DNA of 64,000 nt from Ananas comosus. Taxonomy: Eukaryota > Streptophyta > Magnoliopsida > Poales > Bromeliaceae. The notes below the pieces were generated by a model. It was not told where the DNA came from. It searched no databases and worked only from the letters and a program-made list of their open reading frames with translations. Below are positions 9,704 through 21,154 of this stretch, piece after piece. How positions within the stretch are numbered: position 1 is the first letter of the stretch; each line of letters opens with the position of its first letter. Location of the stretch: the NCBI RefSeq assembly GCF_001540865.1, contig NC_033623.1, positions 13,824,116-13,888,115 on the forward strand, read 5' to 3'. A program made the position numbers and the translations under genes.

Positions 9704-11120
9704 ATGATAGCGAAAAAAAGATACTGATGGTATAAAAAAATAAAGAATAAAAAACGAAGAAAAATATTTTTTCTAAAAAAAATAAAAAAATTATAGAAAA
9801 AAAAGAAAATGATTAAATTGCACTGTTTCAGAAAAACGTTGCACTGTTTTAAATGAAAGTTATACTTTTGAGATACAAATTACATTTTTTGAAAAAAAAA
9901 AAAAAAAGTTGCACAGACAAATTTTACACTCTTTGGGTGATGTAATCTCCTCCTCCTCCTCCTCCTCCTTCCCCTCTCTTTCCTCGTGCTTTTTTCTTGT
10001 GCCCATCTTCTTTTCGCCCTCTACCTTTATCAGAGCAGATCTGCCACCTACCAAATCCACTTTTGGGGCCCTCCTCACCCGTCTAGCCGCTCACTTCTCC
10101 GGCGTCGCCACGCCCTCCTTTGTCTCCACTGTGTGCGTTGTCGTCCTTGGGTGGGCGCCGTGGGCCACATGCCCTCTTCCTTGCCGGCGAGCTTTTCGGC
10201 GGCGAGAATTGCTTTCTTTTCAGTGTCAGCGGCGGCAGAGGGGACGGCAAGTTCTCGGAAGTGGGTTCGGTGGGCGGCAGATCTGTTGCGGTGGAGGTGG
10301 AGGTGGAGGTGGAGGTGGAGAGCGAAGAGGAGATGGGTGCAAAAAAAAAAAGCATGATGAAGCTGAGGGAAAGGAGGAGGAGGTAGTAGAGGAGAAACGG
10401 CGTAATTTTCATCCAAAAAATATAACTTTAATCCAAAGAGTGCAACTTTTTTCTCAATAAGTGTAATTTTTATTTCAAAAAGTAAAACATTCGTCTAAAA
10501 TAATAAAATATTTTTCTGAAATAATACAACTTTATTTTAATAGTACAATTTTATTTTTTTTCTTTTTCTTTTTGGTTCTTCACCTTTTTTTGTAGAAAAC
10601 AAATATTTTTCTTCACTCTCTTTATTTATTATTATTTTTTTATATCATCTCTATCTTTTTTTTGCTATCGCGATTTGTCCTTCACCTTCTACCACGGCCG
10701 CCACCTTCACCAAAAGTGTTTCTTGAAGAAGCACGGGCACGTCTTCATCCTCATCCTCACGAGTGATAACGAGTACTGCCCCAACCACGATCTCATCGCC
10801 TCTGTCCGCTCCACTCTTACCCATGTTTGCTCCGAGTCCTCTTCGGCACCAATATTGGTGCCTGCGTCGGTAAAGACGGAGGAAGAGGATGCGGTATTGC
10901 TTTCATTACTATTGCAGTGGACTGCAAAGGCAGTGGAGGAGAGTTGGAGTGAAAAAATAAAAAGGAACAAGAATAGAAAAAAGAAGAGAGGAAAATGAGT
11001 AAAAATATTTGATCCGTTTTTAAAAAATCGGTCTGAATTTGCAAAATTTAAAAAGTTGACCTACTTTTACAAAATCTGAAAATTAGTAGATATTATTTAT
11101 GCAAATTGGCCATGTAATTA

Positions 11121-12172
11121 TTATTGCACTCAGATATTTTAGAATTGACAAAAATTTATTTGAATTTTAGTAAAAAAAAGTATAAATAAAAAAAAAAAGA
11201 AGGCTAGAGAGAAGAGAGGCCTTTGGACGAGTGCAGTATATATTTTATATCTGGTCTAGAGAGGAATGTAGATGTTTCAATTCGCACAATCAGAAAAAGA
11301 AAAAAAAAAAAAAAAAAGTAGAAAAAAGAATTTCTCCTAACGCATAATATGCCGTGACTATACTGGCTACCGACGGGCCGCGATACGAGGATCGCAATAA
11401 TACCACGCATAATATGTGTTTTAAAGGCCCCATTTTTTTTCCCGTCCTCATAAAGCTGATTTGGTTTCTTCTGGCGAGTTATAAATTAGTAAATTGATCA
11501 CCAAATTAATAGGAACAAAGAGAGAAAAAAAGAAAAAAAAGAAAAAAAAGAATCTTTCTTTTGGAAGAGAGAGCGAAATCACACTGCATGGCTCCTTGTG
11601 TACAGTAGGATAATCTTTGCATGCTCAACCACTCGTTATTTCTTCTTGGCCGGTACAGAATTTTCCTGAGCATGTTTATTGGCAAGTTGATAAACGTACA
11701 CAGGTCTGTTGAAGAATATTATGAAATTAAGTACAGATAACCGACCTTTTTATCAAACCTCCTCAACAAAAGGCTCCCAAACTGTGAAGCAGATATTTGG
11801 GTCCAAAAATCACATTTCACCTACCCGCAGCAACAAAAGCTTCAAAGCTCATGTCATATTACAGCTTCCTAGACACCAAACAAGCACGCATTTTCAATTA
11901 CAGCATCGATGGCTTTTAAGGCCCCATTTTGCCTCCCTTACCAGGAGAAAATGCCTATACTTTCTCTTTTTCCAAAATAATGCGAATTTGTTGAGTACAA
12001 AGGCAGTTCCAGAAACCAAGCCTCCATGGAAGTATTCGACTACTATTTTTGTATGATAAAGTTCCTTTTCTCCTTTTTTTTTTTCTTTTCTTTTCTTTTT
12101 TTTTTTTTCATTTTTTTGAGGGAGAAAAGGTTACAGCCTCTGATTCAGCGACAAAGGGAATGATTATCACGC

Positions 12173-12212
<40 letters not shown>

Positions 12213-12520
12213 AAATGCAGAAATCAAACTTGGTGCACATATAAAAACGGAGGACTTTAATATATGTATATACAACACCATAGTATAAATAAAAAACAAA
12301 CATCGAAACTAAAAGGCACAAGAAAACCTCCACTATAGAAGTTCAAGTCTCTTCGACCAATCTCTCTATTTTTATTCCATGGGGGGAACAGAAGATGCAT
12401 CTGTGATAAGACATCTTGGGAGCTATAAGAACGGCAAAACAGGGCTATCTTTGCACGCCGGAATGAAGGCTATCATAATATAGGAAAGGAAGACATGACC
12501 AATTCTTAAATATATATCTA
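11121..12520. other. intergenic and DSK2 3' flank
   Basis: No gene seen. The stretch holds A-rich runs (11189-11200, 11298-11317, 11526-11550), a T-rich tract at 12074-12115, and an (AAC)n microsatellite at 12175-12213. The last part should contain the 3' UTR of the minus-strand DSK2 gene, whose stop is at 12521-12523. Confidence 0.5.
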
Positions 12521-13073
12521 CTAACCGAGATTCCCTAGGAGCCGCTCAACTGCAGCATGTACATTACCAGAAGTAGCGGTCAGGGCTCGGATGTTCTCCT
12601 GAGTGTCCACGAAACCCATTTCCTGAAGCTGAGACAGCTGCGTCGCATAAAGCTCCTCTGGGGGCACTGAACAAATCATAATGCTTGTAAGTAGACAATA
12701 GAAGAAATATGATCATCCAAAAATGTAAGTACTTAGGGATGTGAGAGTGCCAACCGTTGGACGTATTAGGAACATTGAGACCTTCAGCCCCAAATGCATT
12801 AAACATGTTCATCAAGAATTCCATGCTAGAGTTTAATTGTGTGCCTGCATGACAAAAAAAAAAATGCACGTCTAGATAGGGAATAAAACTATATTGAGGA
12901 GAAAGATGAAGGAAAAGCAGATAGACTTCCTAATCACAACGCAAGTTCCGCTTAAGGCTATCGCAGAGAATATCGTAGCACACACCAAATTCTACAGCAA
13001 GTATTCATTGTAGTGACAAAGAAAGGAGAAGCATAACAGCATATGTATTGCAGATGAATAAAGAGCAAGACTG

Positions 13074-13104
<31 letters not shown>

Positions 13105-16100
13105 TATTAAAAAAAAGAAGAAATAACGTGAACAGAAAAATAAAGCCCCAAACAGTGTGTAGCACACAAGTTGCTTAGCCTGGATACAATTTGCCTTGAA
13201 AATCCGATTTAACTTCAATTTATATTCCGCTCTAGGTATATCCATTGCATTTGGACCTATTTCAATCAAATTAGACAACTATTCCGCAATAAAAATTATT
13301 AGATACGACTCATCATACTGATGAAAAATAAAACAGGTCTCCCACATGTTGAGTTCAAATGGAGTTCTCTTAAGAAACCTATAACTCTCATTTATTCTCA
13401 TTAATTGTGTGGTATTTTATTCAAGTCAGTAGTCAAATGATAGCAACAAAAAATTGGAGAACATTAAAAGAATTCCTACGAATTAGAAAATACAATACTG
13501 AGATACTTGGTCTAGCCCCAATGACAATTCATAGTTCCTAAGTAGGCTCAAATGCACAATCTGACAAATGTGTCGACATCAAAATCATTGAGTTTGTAAA
13601 CATCATAAAGCCCAATAAAATGCCAAGAGAAAAGTAGATAATATTCCAAATAACAAACCAAAGTCAACAAATATTACCTGTTCCACCACCACTCTGGTTC
13701 TGTTCCCTGAAACAAACAGTAGTATCAGGTTTATCGCCCAAGAACAGCAATAAATAAATAACAGTGCGAATATGTAAATTAATATGTCACATTATCAGTA
13801 ATACAAAAATCAAATGAATGAAAATAAAACTTTTTTTTTTACTATGTTAAGTAACATAGCTCCCAAAAAAAAAAAAGAAAAATGAAGGCGCTATTTTTGA
13901 ACTCGTTGAGAAAATACAAACATATATAAAAGACTAGAGAGCAGGATATAAGTGAAGAAATTGAAGACAGAAGTTCGACATGGAACAACCAAAAAAAGTG
14001 GAAGGGTAATAATAGCCTGCCGCATGTGGGAAACATGGTTTTGATTTTACCTAAGAAATCACATTTAAATACAATATGCTGAAAAAGAGGGTACAACATC
14101 AAAGTAATTAGATGACACGTGATCACTTACTGGCTTGATTGCTGCCGCCCAAGCTGAGTAAAAAATGATTGTTGAAAGGACAGCATTTGCTGCAAGAAAA
14201 AGTTCATAAGTTCCTATCCAAGGCCCACATGTAAAATACCTAATATTATTCTATCAGATTAAAGGGTACCTGCAAGGTCTCAGGAGACATAAGTTGACGA
14301 AGAAATTCCGGATTCTGAAACATCTCTCTTAATTCAGTGCTAGAATCTAAAATGTTCCGCATATTGGGACTCATGCTAATAAGCTGGCAAAAATCATCAA
14401 TTCACAGAATAAGAAACCTAAAATTATGGTTTCAACATATACGATAACTGCACCTACCCGGTTCAAAGCTTGTGGGTCAGTGAGGATATTCTGCATCATC
14501 TGCAACATAGCGGGATTTTGCCGGTTCATAGCTTGTGGGTCAGTGAGGATATTCTGCATCATCTGCAACATAGCGGGATTTTGCCGGTTCATAGCTTGTG
14601 GGTCAGTGAGGATATTCTGCATCATCTGCAACATAGCGGGATTTTGCCGGTTCATAGCTTGTGGGTCAGTGAGGATATTCTGCATCATCTGCAACATAGC
14701 GGGATTTTGTATAGCCTGACTAAGAAGAGATGAGTCCATACCACCGGTCATACTTTCCAAGTTGGGTAAACCGAGCCCTCCTAAACCTGCAGCTCCGGTC
14801 GCCCTCGCCCCACCAGCAGGACTCGGCCTGGTGCTCCCCGGCTGTGCTCCTCCGGCTGTTGAATTAACCTCTTAAGTGTTTTGGGAAAAGAAAAGGCAGA
14901 GACGGCAGAACAAAATGGAAGCTAGAATACAAACTTGGTATGGGTAATTCCAAGGAACCATAAACGAATGATATATTTGTGTAAAGTGAGATTCAGATGA
15001 CTAGGGAAAAGATGAGAACAGGGAATATATCCCATATGTTACCTTATTCAATCAATCCATTGAAAATAAATGGAGAAATCAGGGTTTAAAGAAATTTACA
15101 AAAACAAGAAAGTTCCATGGTTCGTTTCAAATAATGGATCTTGCGAAGAAACTACCATTTATTCAAATATTGCTTAGCACATTTGTTCATTCTCCACTGG
15201 TGCAGATCTCATACCTTTCTCTTCAATTTGCTTAAAGCAAAGTACCAGAAAAGCCAACCCCCCCGTGTAACAACCAGGATTCGGGGAATCGACCAGTCTA
15301 GGCACCCCTTTCTACACCCCCCAGGTTGTTGGGGGCACAAAAAAAGAACTCAACTATAAATAAATATTTCAGCAATTAAATTAGGATTTGTGGTTTAGTA
15401 TTTTGAAGTGGGTACATATAACTTACCATTTGTGCTCCAAGGATTGGGAAGTGGGTTAGTATTTGGAGCCGGAGACCCAGTAGTAGCTTCTGTGTTATTA
15501 GCAGGATGGTTTGCTGATTGATCCCTGGTTTGGGTTGCCCCCTGATTCCCCAAAAGAGCTGCAAATGGATTTGAACCTATATCACCTTCCCCAGCCATTG
15601 TCGTTGCATTCAGGAAAGGCTCCTGAACAGTCTCATACATACGCCTCAGCATGTTGAATCCTTCTGGAGAAGATTCAATGTTGCTCATAGCCCTGTCTGT
15701 GTTCCGCATCATCTCCCTCATGAGCTCGGGATTCCTCGCTGCTTCCAGAGTCTGCCGGAGGGTGGTTGGATCATTGAGGATGTGAGCAAGATCAGGGTTG
15801 CGGTCGATGATCTCGCGCATTTGAGGATTATTCATGATTATGTTGCGCATGATATCAGGATTGTTCAGAAGGCTCTGTATAATGGGGGTGTTCATTATTT
15901 CCCTCATCATGTTGGGGTTCTGTGTTAGTTGCTGCTGCATCTGTTCTAAGTCGGGAAATCCGCTCCCAAATAGGCCCGACGCCCCAGTACCGGACATCCC
16001 ACCAAGGCCAGGAAATAATGAGCCGCTGCCGCCACCTGGCGGACTACTGTTTGGAGTTCTTGAAGCTCCCTGGTTCGTTGTAGTAGTTGGAGCTGGTGTG

Positions 16101-18900
16101 CTTGAAGGCGCAGCACCACGAACTAAGTGAATAGTATGATCCGACTCCACACCTACCATTATAAAAGGACAGGGAAAGATCAAAAAGCAGAAGCCATCAA
16201 CACAAAAGATTATACCGCTAACACAATCAGTTCGTAAGTGCTGCATGTGTGCCCGAACATGTTCACTATGTCAATTAATACGCCCTAGGTCATAAGCAAG
16301 CCGAACTTGAACAAGGCTGAACATGTTCAAATTGAACGTCTACAGTAAATCAGAGCTCTACCTCACACATTTGATTTTGCACCAAACCTAATGAACAAGT
16401 TGATTAGTATCGCCTTCACCTTATCTTGCGAGTCTTTTATAGCCATATAGTTTGACCTCAGCTTTTTCATCGCTAGGTATTACATGCTTCTTGAGATATA
16501 TATCACTCCAGAATGAGCTGTCTGTACGCTGCTTATAAGGCCGCATATGTGCATGTAGGCTAAGTAGTCCCTTAGCCCTAGACAAAGAATTTGCAGGGAT
16601 CAAACATGATCTATATTTATTTATACCTAAAAGTTAGCCTTTGTCCCTGGTTTTTTTTTTAAAAAAAAAAAACCAAACCTGTCCAAGAGGAGCTGCTCTA
16701 TATAGGGAATAACTGATGAATGTCCAAATTTAGCAATTAGCAAGCAAAATTAGTAATAGATGGCTCAAGGGTCATATGGAGTTCTAATTAGGCAATGACA
16801 AAAAAACATAGGCCAAGCAACAAATATACCAGCTTAGATATCATGGTAAGAATCAGACTCACGTGACTTGTGACATGAACTTACAATTACAAGGAGCACA
16901 CTGTTCTGACACCACATTAGCCCAACAACTTCAAATTGCAATCCCGGTAAACAACCAAGGGAGATACTTTCCATTAAAAAAATATATAACAATCACATAC
17001 TTTCTATTAAAAAAATATAACAAAAAAAGTAATGGTAAGAGATGAGCAGATTCGAATCTCAAGTTTGCCATCAATAACAAACTTAAAGATCCTAATTCGA
17101 AAAAATACTATAGAACATGAAGATATTAGATAAGAGGAAATATTACTGAGTATAAAATAGAAAGTTATCTGCAACAGTAAGCTCCTTAAAATGTGCATGG
17201 TAATGGGATCAGAGAAAAAGATACGGAAGAACTTACAAGACGGAAGAACTACAATAGCAATGAAATTTTACATAATAAAGACACTACTTAGGAGCTTGCA
17301 GTTACTAAGCTCTATTATGTTTCATATATAACAACAAACATTTCGATCAAGTTGAAAACCGAAACAAACTGTTAATGATGGACCATTCCAGACCTTACAA
17401 AACTCCTCGGAATAGATGCTTCTAACATTTTTCCACTTTCTATCAGTGAGGATGCCAGTTTGTCAACTCAAGCAATCAAATTACATACATATATCATTTA
17501 GCAAATGTACTTGAAAAAAGAAATGTCCATCAGTAGAATAACAGATATTGCCAATTATCCCACTAAGATGATTGAACAAACAACAAGTTCTTAACTTGAG
17601 AATGATAAGTCTAAGTCAAAGTCCAAGCCCAATCATTCTGAAGGAGGTGGGGGGAGCCCCTCGTACTTTCCGAAACTTATACATACAAGCACTAGACGAC
17701 AGCCTAGTAATCTTTTCCTTCTTAATGGCGCCTCCAGTCGGCTAGTTTGAGATTGATAGGTCTAGCTTACGGTGGCGGGGGAGTCCCTCGTATTTTCCGG
17801 AACTTACACGTACACGCACTAAACGACAGACTTGCAGCCTTTTCCTTCTTCATGGCCCCCCTAGCCAGTTAATTTAATTGTTTTAGTTTTCTTTGAGATG
17901 CATGCCAACTTTGCATCACTTGCTATTGTTTTCACAAAAACCAAAAAGACAACCGGATTGAAAACTCTTATTTCAAACACATTGTGATATTCCCATGCTA
18001 GAACATTAGTCCATAATTATGCTCAGATTTATGAACTATGACTGCAATAAATACTACTCATCTAGTAGTCTAGTCTCCTAATAATATGTAAGTTATGCAA
18101 TTTCCAGATATAACTGGGGAGTTAACTCCATGAACTCCAATTATCTGTGAGAAGCAAGCAGTCATATTCATTGAAAAGTTAACTATAATGAGATATGTTG
18201 AATAAGATCTACACAAAAGTATAGAAAAAAATTATGGAGGAAAAATAGCAGCTAAACACGGGATAATAGGGTATCATAATCTACAAGTCAATATTGGAAT
18301 TTTATCTTTCATGCATTAAATAAAAATATTGTTTGCAGTAACTTGAATTTCCAGATATTCTTGCTAGTTCAGGATCTAGTAGGTTCTTTCAAAATGGATC
18401 AACAATCAGGAGGATTGAGCATTACGAAAATCACATGCTTCTTACATCTTACATCTGCAATTATTCCCAAAGTTCACGAAGGTGGGCCCCTGGCCAAGAA
18501 CACGGCTATATCAATAGATCAATAGGCTCTTTTGCCAAATTTTTTCACTCATCAAACCAATGAGACCAAATCAGAGCAAGTGTTGGCTTCTTTAAGAGAG
18601 CACATCATGTAGAAAAACAGATCAAACATCAAAATTAACGGAGATTTCACAATAGCTGATGGGGAACGAGAGAAAGCGCGCACCGTAGCTAGCTAGGGTT
18701 TGATCGTCCTTCAAGATCCGGCCCTTGTAGATCAGGCGCTGCTGCTCCGCGGGCACGTCGCAGCTCCCGGCGACGACGCCCTTGAAGGCGCCGACGGTGG
18801 CCTCGAGATCCACCTGGACCGAGAACTTCGACCCGTTGGAGCACCGTATGTGGACGGTGACCGCCGCCGCCGCCGCGCCCTCGCCCCCGGCGCCTCCGAT
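12521..18900 (-). CDS. DSK2: ubiquilin/DSK2-type ubiquitin receptor, start codon not apparent
   Basis: Shuttle receptor that carries ubiquitinated proteins to the proteasome or autophagy. Eight exons (minus): 18684-18900, 15427-16152, 14458-14855, 14270-14383, 14131-14189, 13678-13706, 12755-12844 and 12521-12666. They join in phase to about 592 codons. An N-terminal ubiquitin-like domain contains [11 protein letters not shown] and [20 protein letters not shown]1 repeats rich in NP, MMQ and DPQ follow, and a C-terminal UBA domain contains [16 protein letters not shown]. Exon 3 carries four 21-residue STI1-type units in tandem, making the protein longer than usual plant DSK2 (about 540-550 aa). 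The expected start (M-G-G-x-G-G-E-G in relatives) reads ATC at 18898-18900. No ATG exists in this frame back to the in-frame TAA at 19021-19023. Intron 1 is long (2.5 kb). Confidence 0.9.
13074..13101. repeat. poly-A run in DSK2 intron
   Basis: Twenty-eight consecutive A on the plus strand inside the minus-strand DSK2 intron between exons 6 and 7. Such runs are prone to length errors. Confidence 0.8.
14458..14709 (-). repeat. four 63 bp tandem repeats in the DSK2 coding exon
   Basis: Four units of exactly 63 bp (14458-14520, 14521-14583, 14584-14646, 14647-14709). Each encodes 21 residues, [10 protein letters not shown] followed by [11 protein letters not shown]. By eye the last three (first in protein order) are identical and the fourth differs by one base (ALNR instead of AMNR). 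The length is a multiple of three, so the frame is kept. Confidence 0.95.
17648..17875. repeat. ~102 bp direct duplication in DSK2 intron 1
   Basis: Segments 17648-17750 and 17773-17875 are diverged direct copies. Both carry CCCTCGTA-TTTCCG-AACTTA, ACGCACTAAACGACAG-like and CTTTTCCTTCTT blocks in the same order, 125 bp apart. Confidence 0.6.
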
Positions 18901-19023
18901 GCTTCGAGAAGGTCGTATTAAATCGCCCTTAACTTGTTTGGAAAGGGAGAGAGGAAAGGGATCGCGAGGGTTGGGACTTGGGAGCGGGGCGAGATGCTTT
19001 CGTTCGCCAAGCAAGAACGATTA

Positions 19024-19190
19024 AAAGAATAATAACGGCGAGCGCACGGCGAAATCCAATCCAAAGACCATCTCCACGACTCCTCTTCGGAGGAGATCGA
19101 CACCGTCCGTTTTTGGTGGCCCCAGATACAAAGTCGGTGCGTGCGAGTTGATCTTGGGCTTTTTCTGTTGCCCTTGAATTTATCCAGCCA

Positions 19191-19224
<34 letters not shown>

Positions 19225-21154
19225 CTAATTAATTAAAGGCCCCCAAACGAGGGGCCCATGAGAGTTAAAAAAAATAAAATGAAACAGTCCGCATAAGATT
19301 ATTTTGCGGGACACAAATCGGACCGTTGGTTGACGAGTTACAACGTAATCGAACGTCGGTGATGCGTTTGTCGATGTACGATGATGTTCATGCGATGCGA
19401 CTTTGCGAGATAGGCCTGTTTTTTTTTTTACTTCGCGATAAAGTATTCGAGCTAATGGTGGAAGTGGGCCGAGGCGTAATGGGGCGAGCTTTGTAGACCC
19501 AAGATACAAATTTGGGCTATGTTTAGGGTTTTAAAATTTGTGCCCAAGTATTTGTTCCACGATTTATGCTATTATATTATTTGATTAATAATTTTTTATA
19601 TTATTTTTTATATATTATAGCGCATATTATTTACATATTTGAATATTAATTTTTTATATTATTTTTTATATATTATAGTGCATATTATTTACATATTTGT
19701 ATAGTAATATTTATATAGAATTTGCCTTCATAAATAGGCGTAAATAAGGCTTGGGAACTGGATTTGGGCATGGACCATTCGCCACTTTTGTGAAGCCCAC
19801 CAAACTTGCTTGGACCAGGTTTTGAGACTGAGGTGCCCAATTCGAACCCCGCCTGTTTCCACCCTATGGTATTGAGCCTCATCTGAAAATTAAATATCAT
19901 ATACAAAAACAAATAGAAAAATTTGTATCATACTTTTTTATCGCATGTAACGTAATCTCTGTAATTCTAAATGGAGATTAAAACTTAGTTTGGTATTGAG
20001 TTCTATCTAACGCTAAAGTATATAGGGATATACTTCTGTGTTCTCCGGTGGGACCGTAGAAAATATATCGTAACCGACTCATCGCGATATGCAGAACGTA
20101 ATATTATGTACGAAAATAAATAAAGTATTTTTCCAACGTACTTTCTCACTGTACATAACGGAATCTTTCTGTAATCCCAAACGAAGCCTAATTTGACTCT
20201 CTACGACGTGTAGAAACTTAGAATATTTTTAGAAACGAAAAAATCATTATAATAACTTGTGTTCCCATTCATAAGCTATACTGTACAACAATGAATAAAT
20301 CCAAATTTCTACAGATGCTTTAACTATAACCCCATCTCTATTTATTTATTTAAATAAATAAGATACAATTATTTAAAAATGAATCGAATAAGTAATTTAG
20401 AAAAATAATTTTCAAAAGTTTCTGATATTTTATGGTTCTTTCACTCGCTAATTGCTGATATTTTTCTTAGTCATTCAGATTCACTGGTAATTTATAATAA
20501 TAATATGAGGAAATTATGTTTTAATTGAAATTTTGACAGTTGAAACACAACTGCAAAAAAAGAAATATAAAAGTATGAACAAATAATAGTAGAAAGTAAA
20601 AAAGAACAAAAATCATTACCAAAAAATCTTTTAGGTGAAATGTTAAGTACATCACCCCAGCTATGTGCAATCAATAAAATAATTCTTTTGAGAGAAAAGT
20701 ACAATTTTTATATAAATCATGATGAGAAGGATGAATGGGAGGTAATTTTAATTAGTTTTTAGGTTATAAATGTAGGATGTATCACGGGAGTTCGGTTACT
20801 CTATTTTTTATGAGTATAATTTTTTTTTTATACTCATAAATTTTCGACCACAAATTTTTTTTTTTCATAATTTTTATTTATTAGATTATACTATTAAACT
20901 AATTACTTACTCAATCATATGGTACCAGTATCATCCAAACTGTCAATCTCTTTATTATCCAATTTGCATAAAAAGGTATTACTTAGAAATTTCCGCCTTT
21001 TACAGTTATCTTTTTCGCTTAAAAAGCTTGTTTGGGTTTAAGCGAGCGCCGCGCGACACGCACACGCACAAGCACACGGCTCTCTTGTTCCTGTAAACAA
21101 TGGGCGAAGCGGCGCAGGTTTGAGTGCTCATAAGATGACCTTCTCGCGACGCTC
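19024..21154. other. intergenic region between the divergent DSK2 and PAP-like genes
   Basis: Shared upstream region of two divergent genes. It contains an (AAT)n microsatellite near 19195-19223, the 58 bp tandem repeat at 19591-19706, and a possible Pol III B-box-like GGGTTCGAATTGGG (minus, near 19830-19850) of unclear origin. A fragment near 20795-20860 contains TTTTTTATGAGTATAA and its inverse, resembling the termini of the MITE family at 27137. No gene seen. Confidence 0.45.
19591..19706. repeat. 58 bp AT-rich tandem repeat, two copies
   Basis: Units 19591-19648 and 19649-19706 are nearly identical, each with ATTTTTTATATTATTTTTTA followed by ...GCATATTATTTACATATTTG. They differ at a few bases. 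Confidence 0.8.

Larger units (their letters stand above)
8742..11111. mobile_element. Mutator-like foldback element, non-autonomous, with captured GC-rich sequence
   Basis: The termini are inverted: GGCCAATTTACATAA at 8742 and its near-perfect complement (GGCCAATTTGCATAA on the minus strand) ending at 11111. They are flanked by a perfect 9 bp direct repeat ATGTAATTA (8733-8741 and 11112-11120), the target duplication length typical of Mutator elements. The inverted repeat is not just terminal. Setting aside a nested insertion (9113-9694), left-arm blocks at 8742-9103 and 9704-10070 match, inverted, 10257-11111. Only about 190 bp (10071-10256, GC-rich) form the loop. The arms contain GC-rich, codon-like stretches that might be captured gene pieces, but I recognise no protein domain and no transposase. 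Confidence 0.85.

Noticed and set aside
9909..10460. Several overlapping 80-180 codon frames on both strands inside the foldback element
   Set aside because: They arise from GC-rich, (GGT/GGA)n-like repeats in a palindrome; no domain seen and no frame stands out.
14426..14733. Plus-strand frames with repeated Cys/Ile-rich units
   Set aside because: Antisense of the DSK2 63 bp coding repeat, open only because the repeat unit is a multiple of three.
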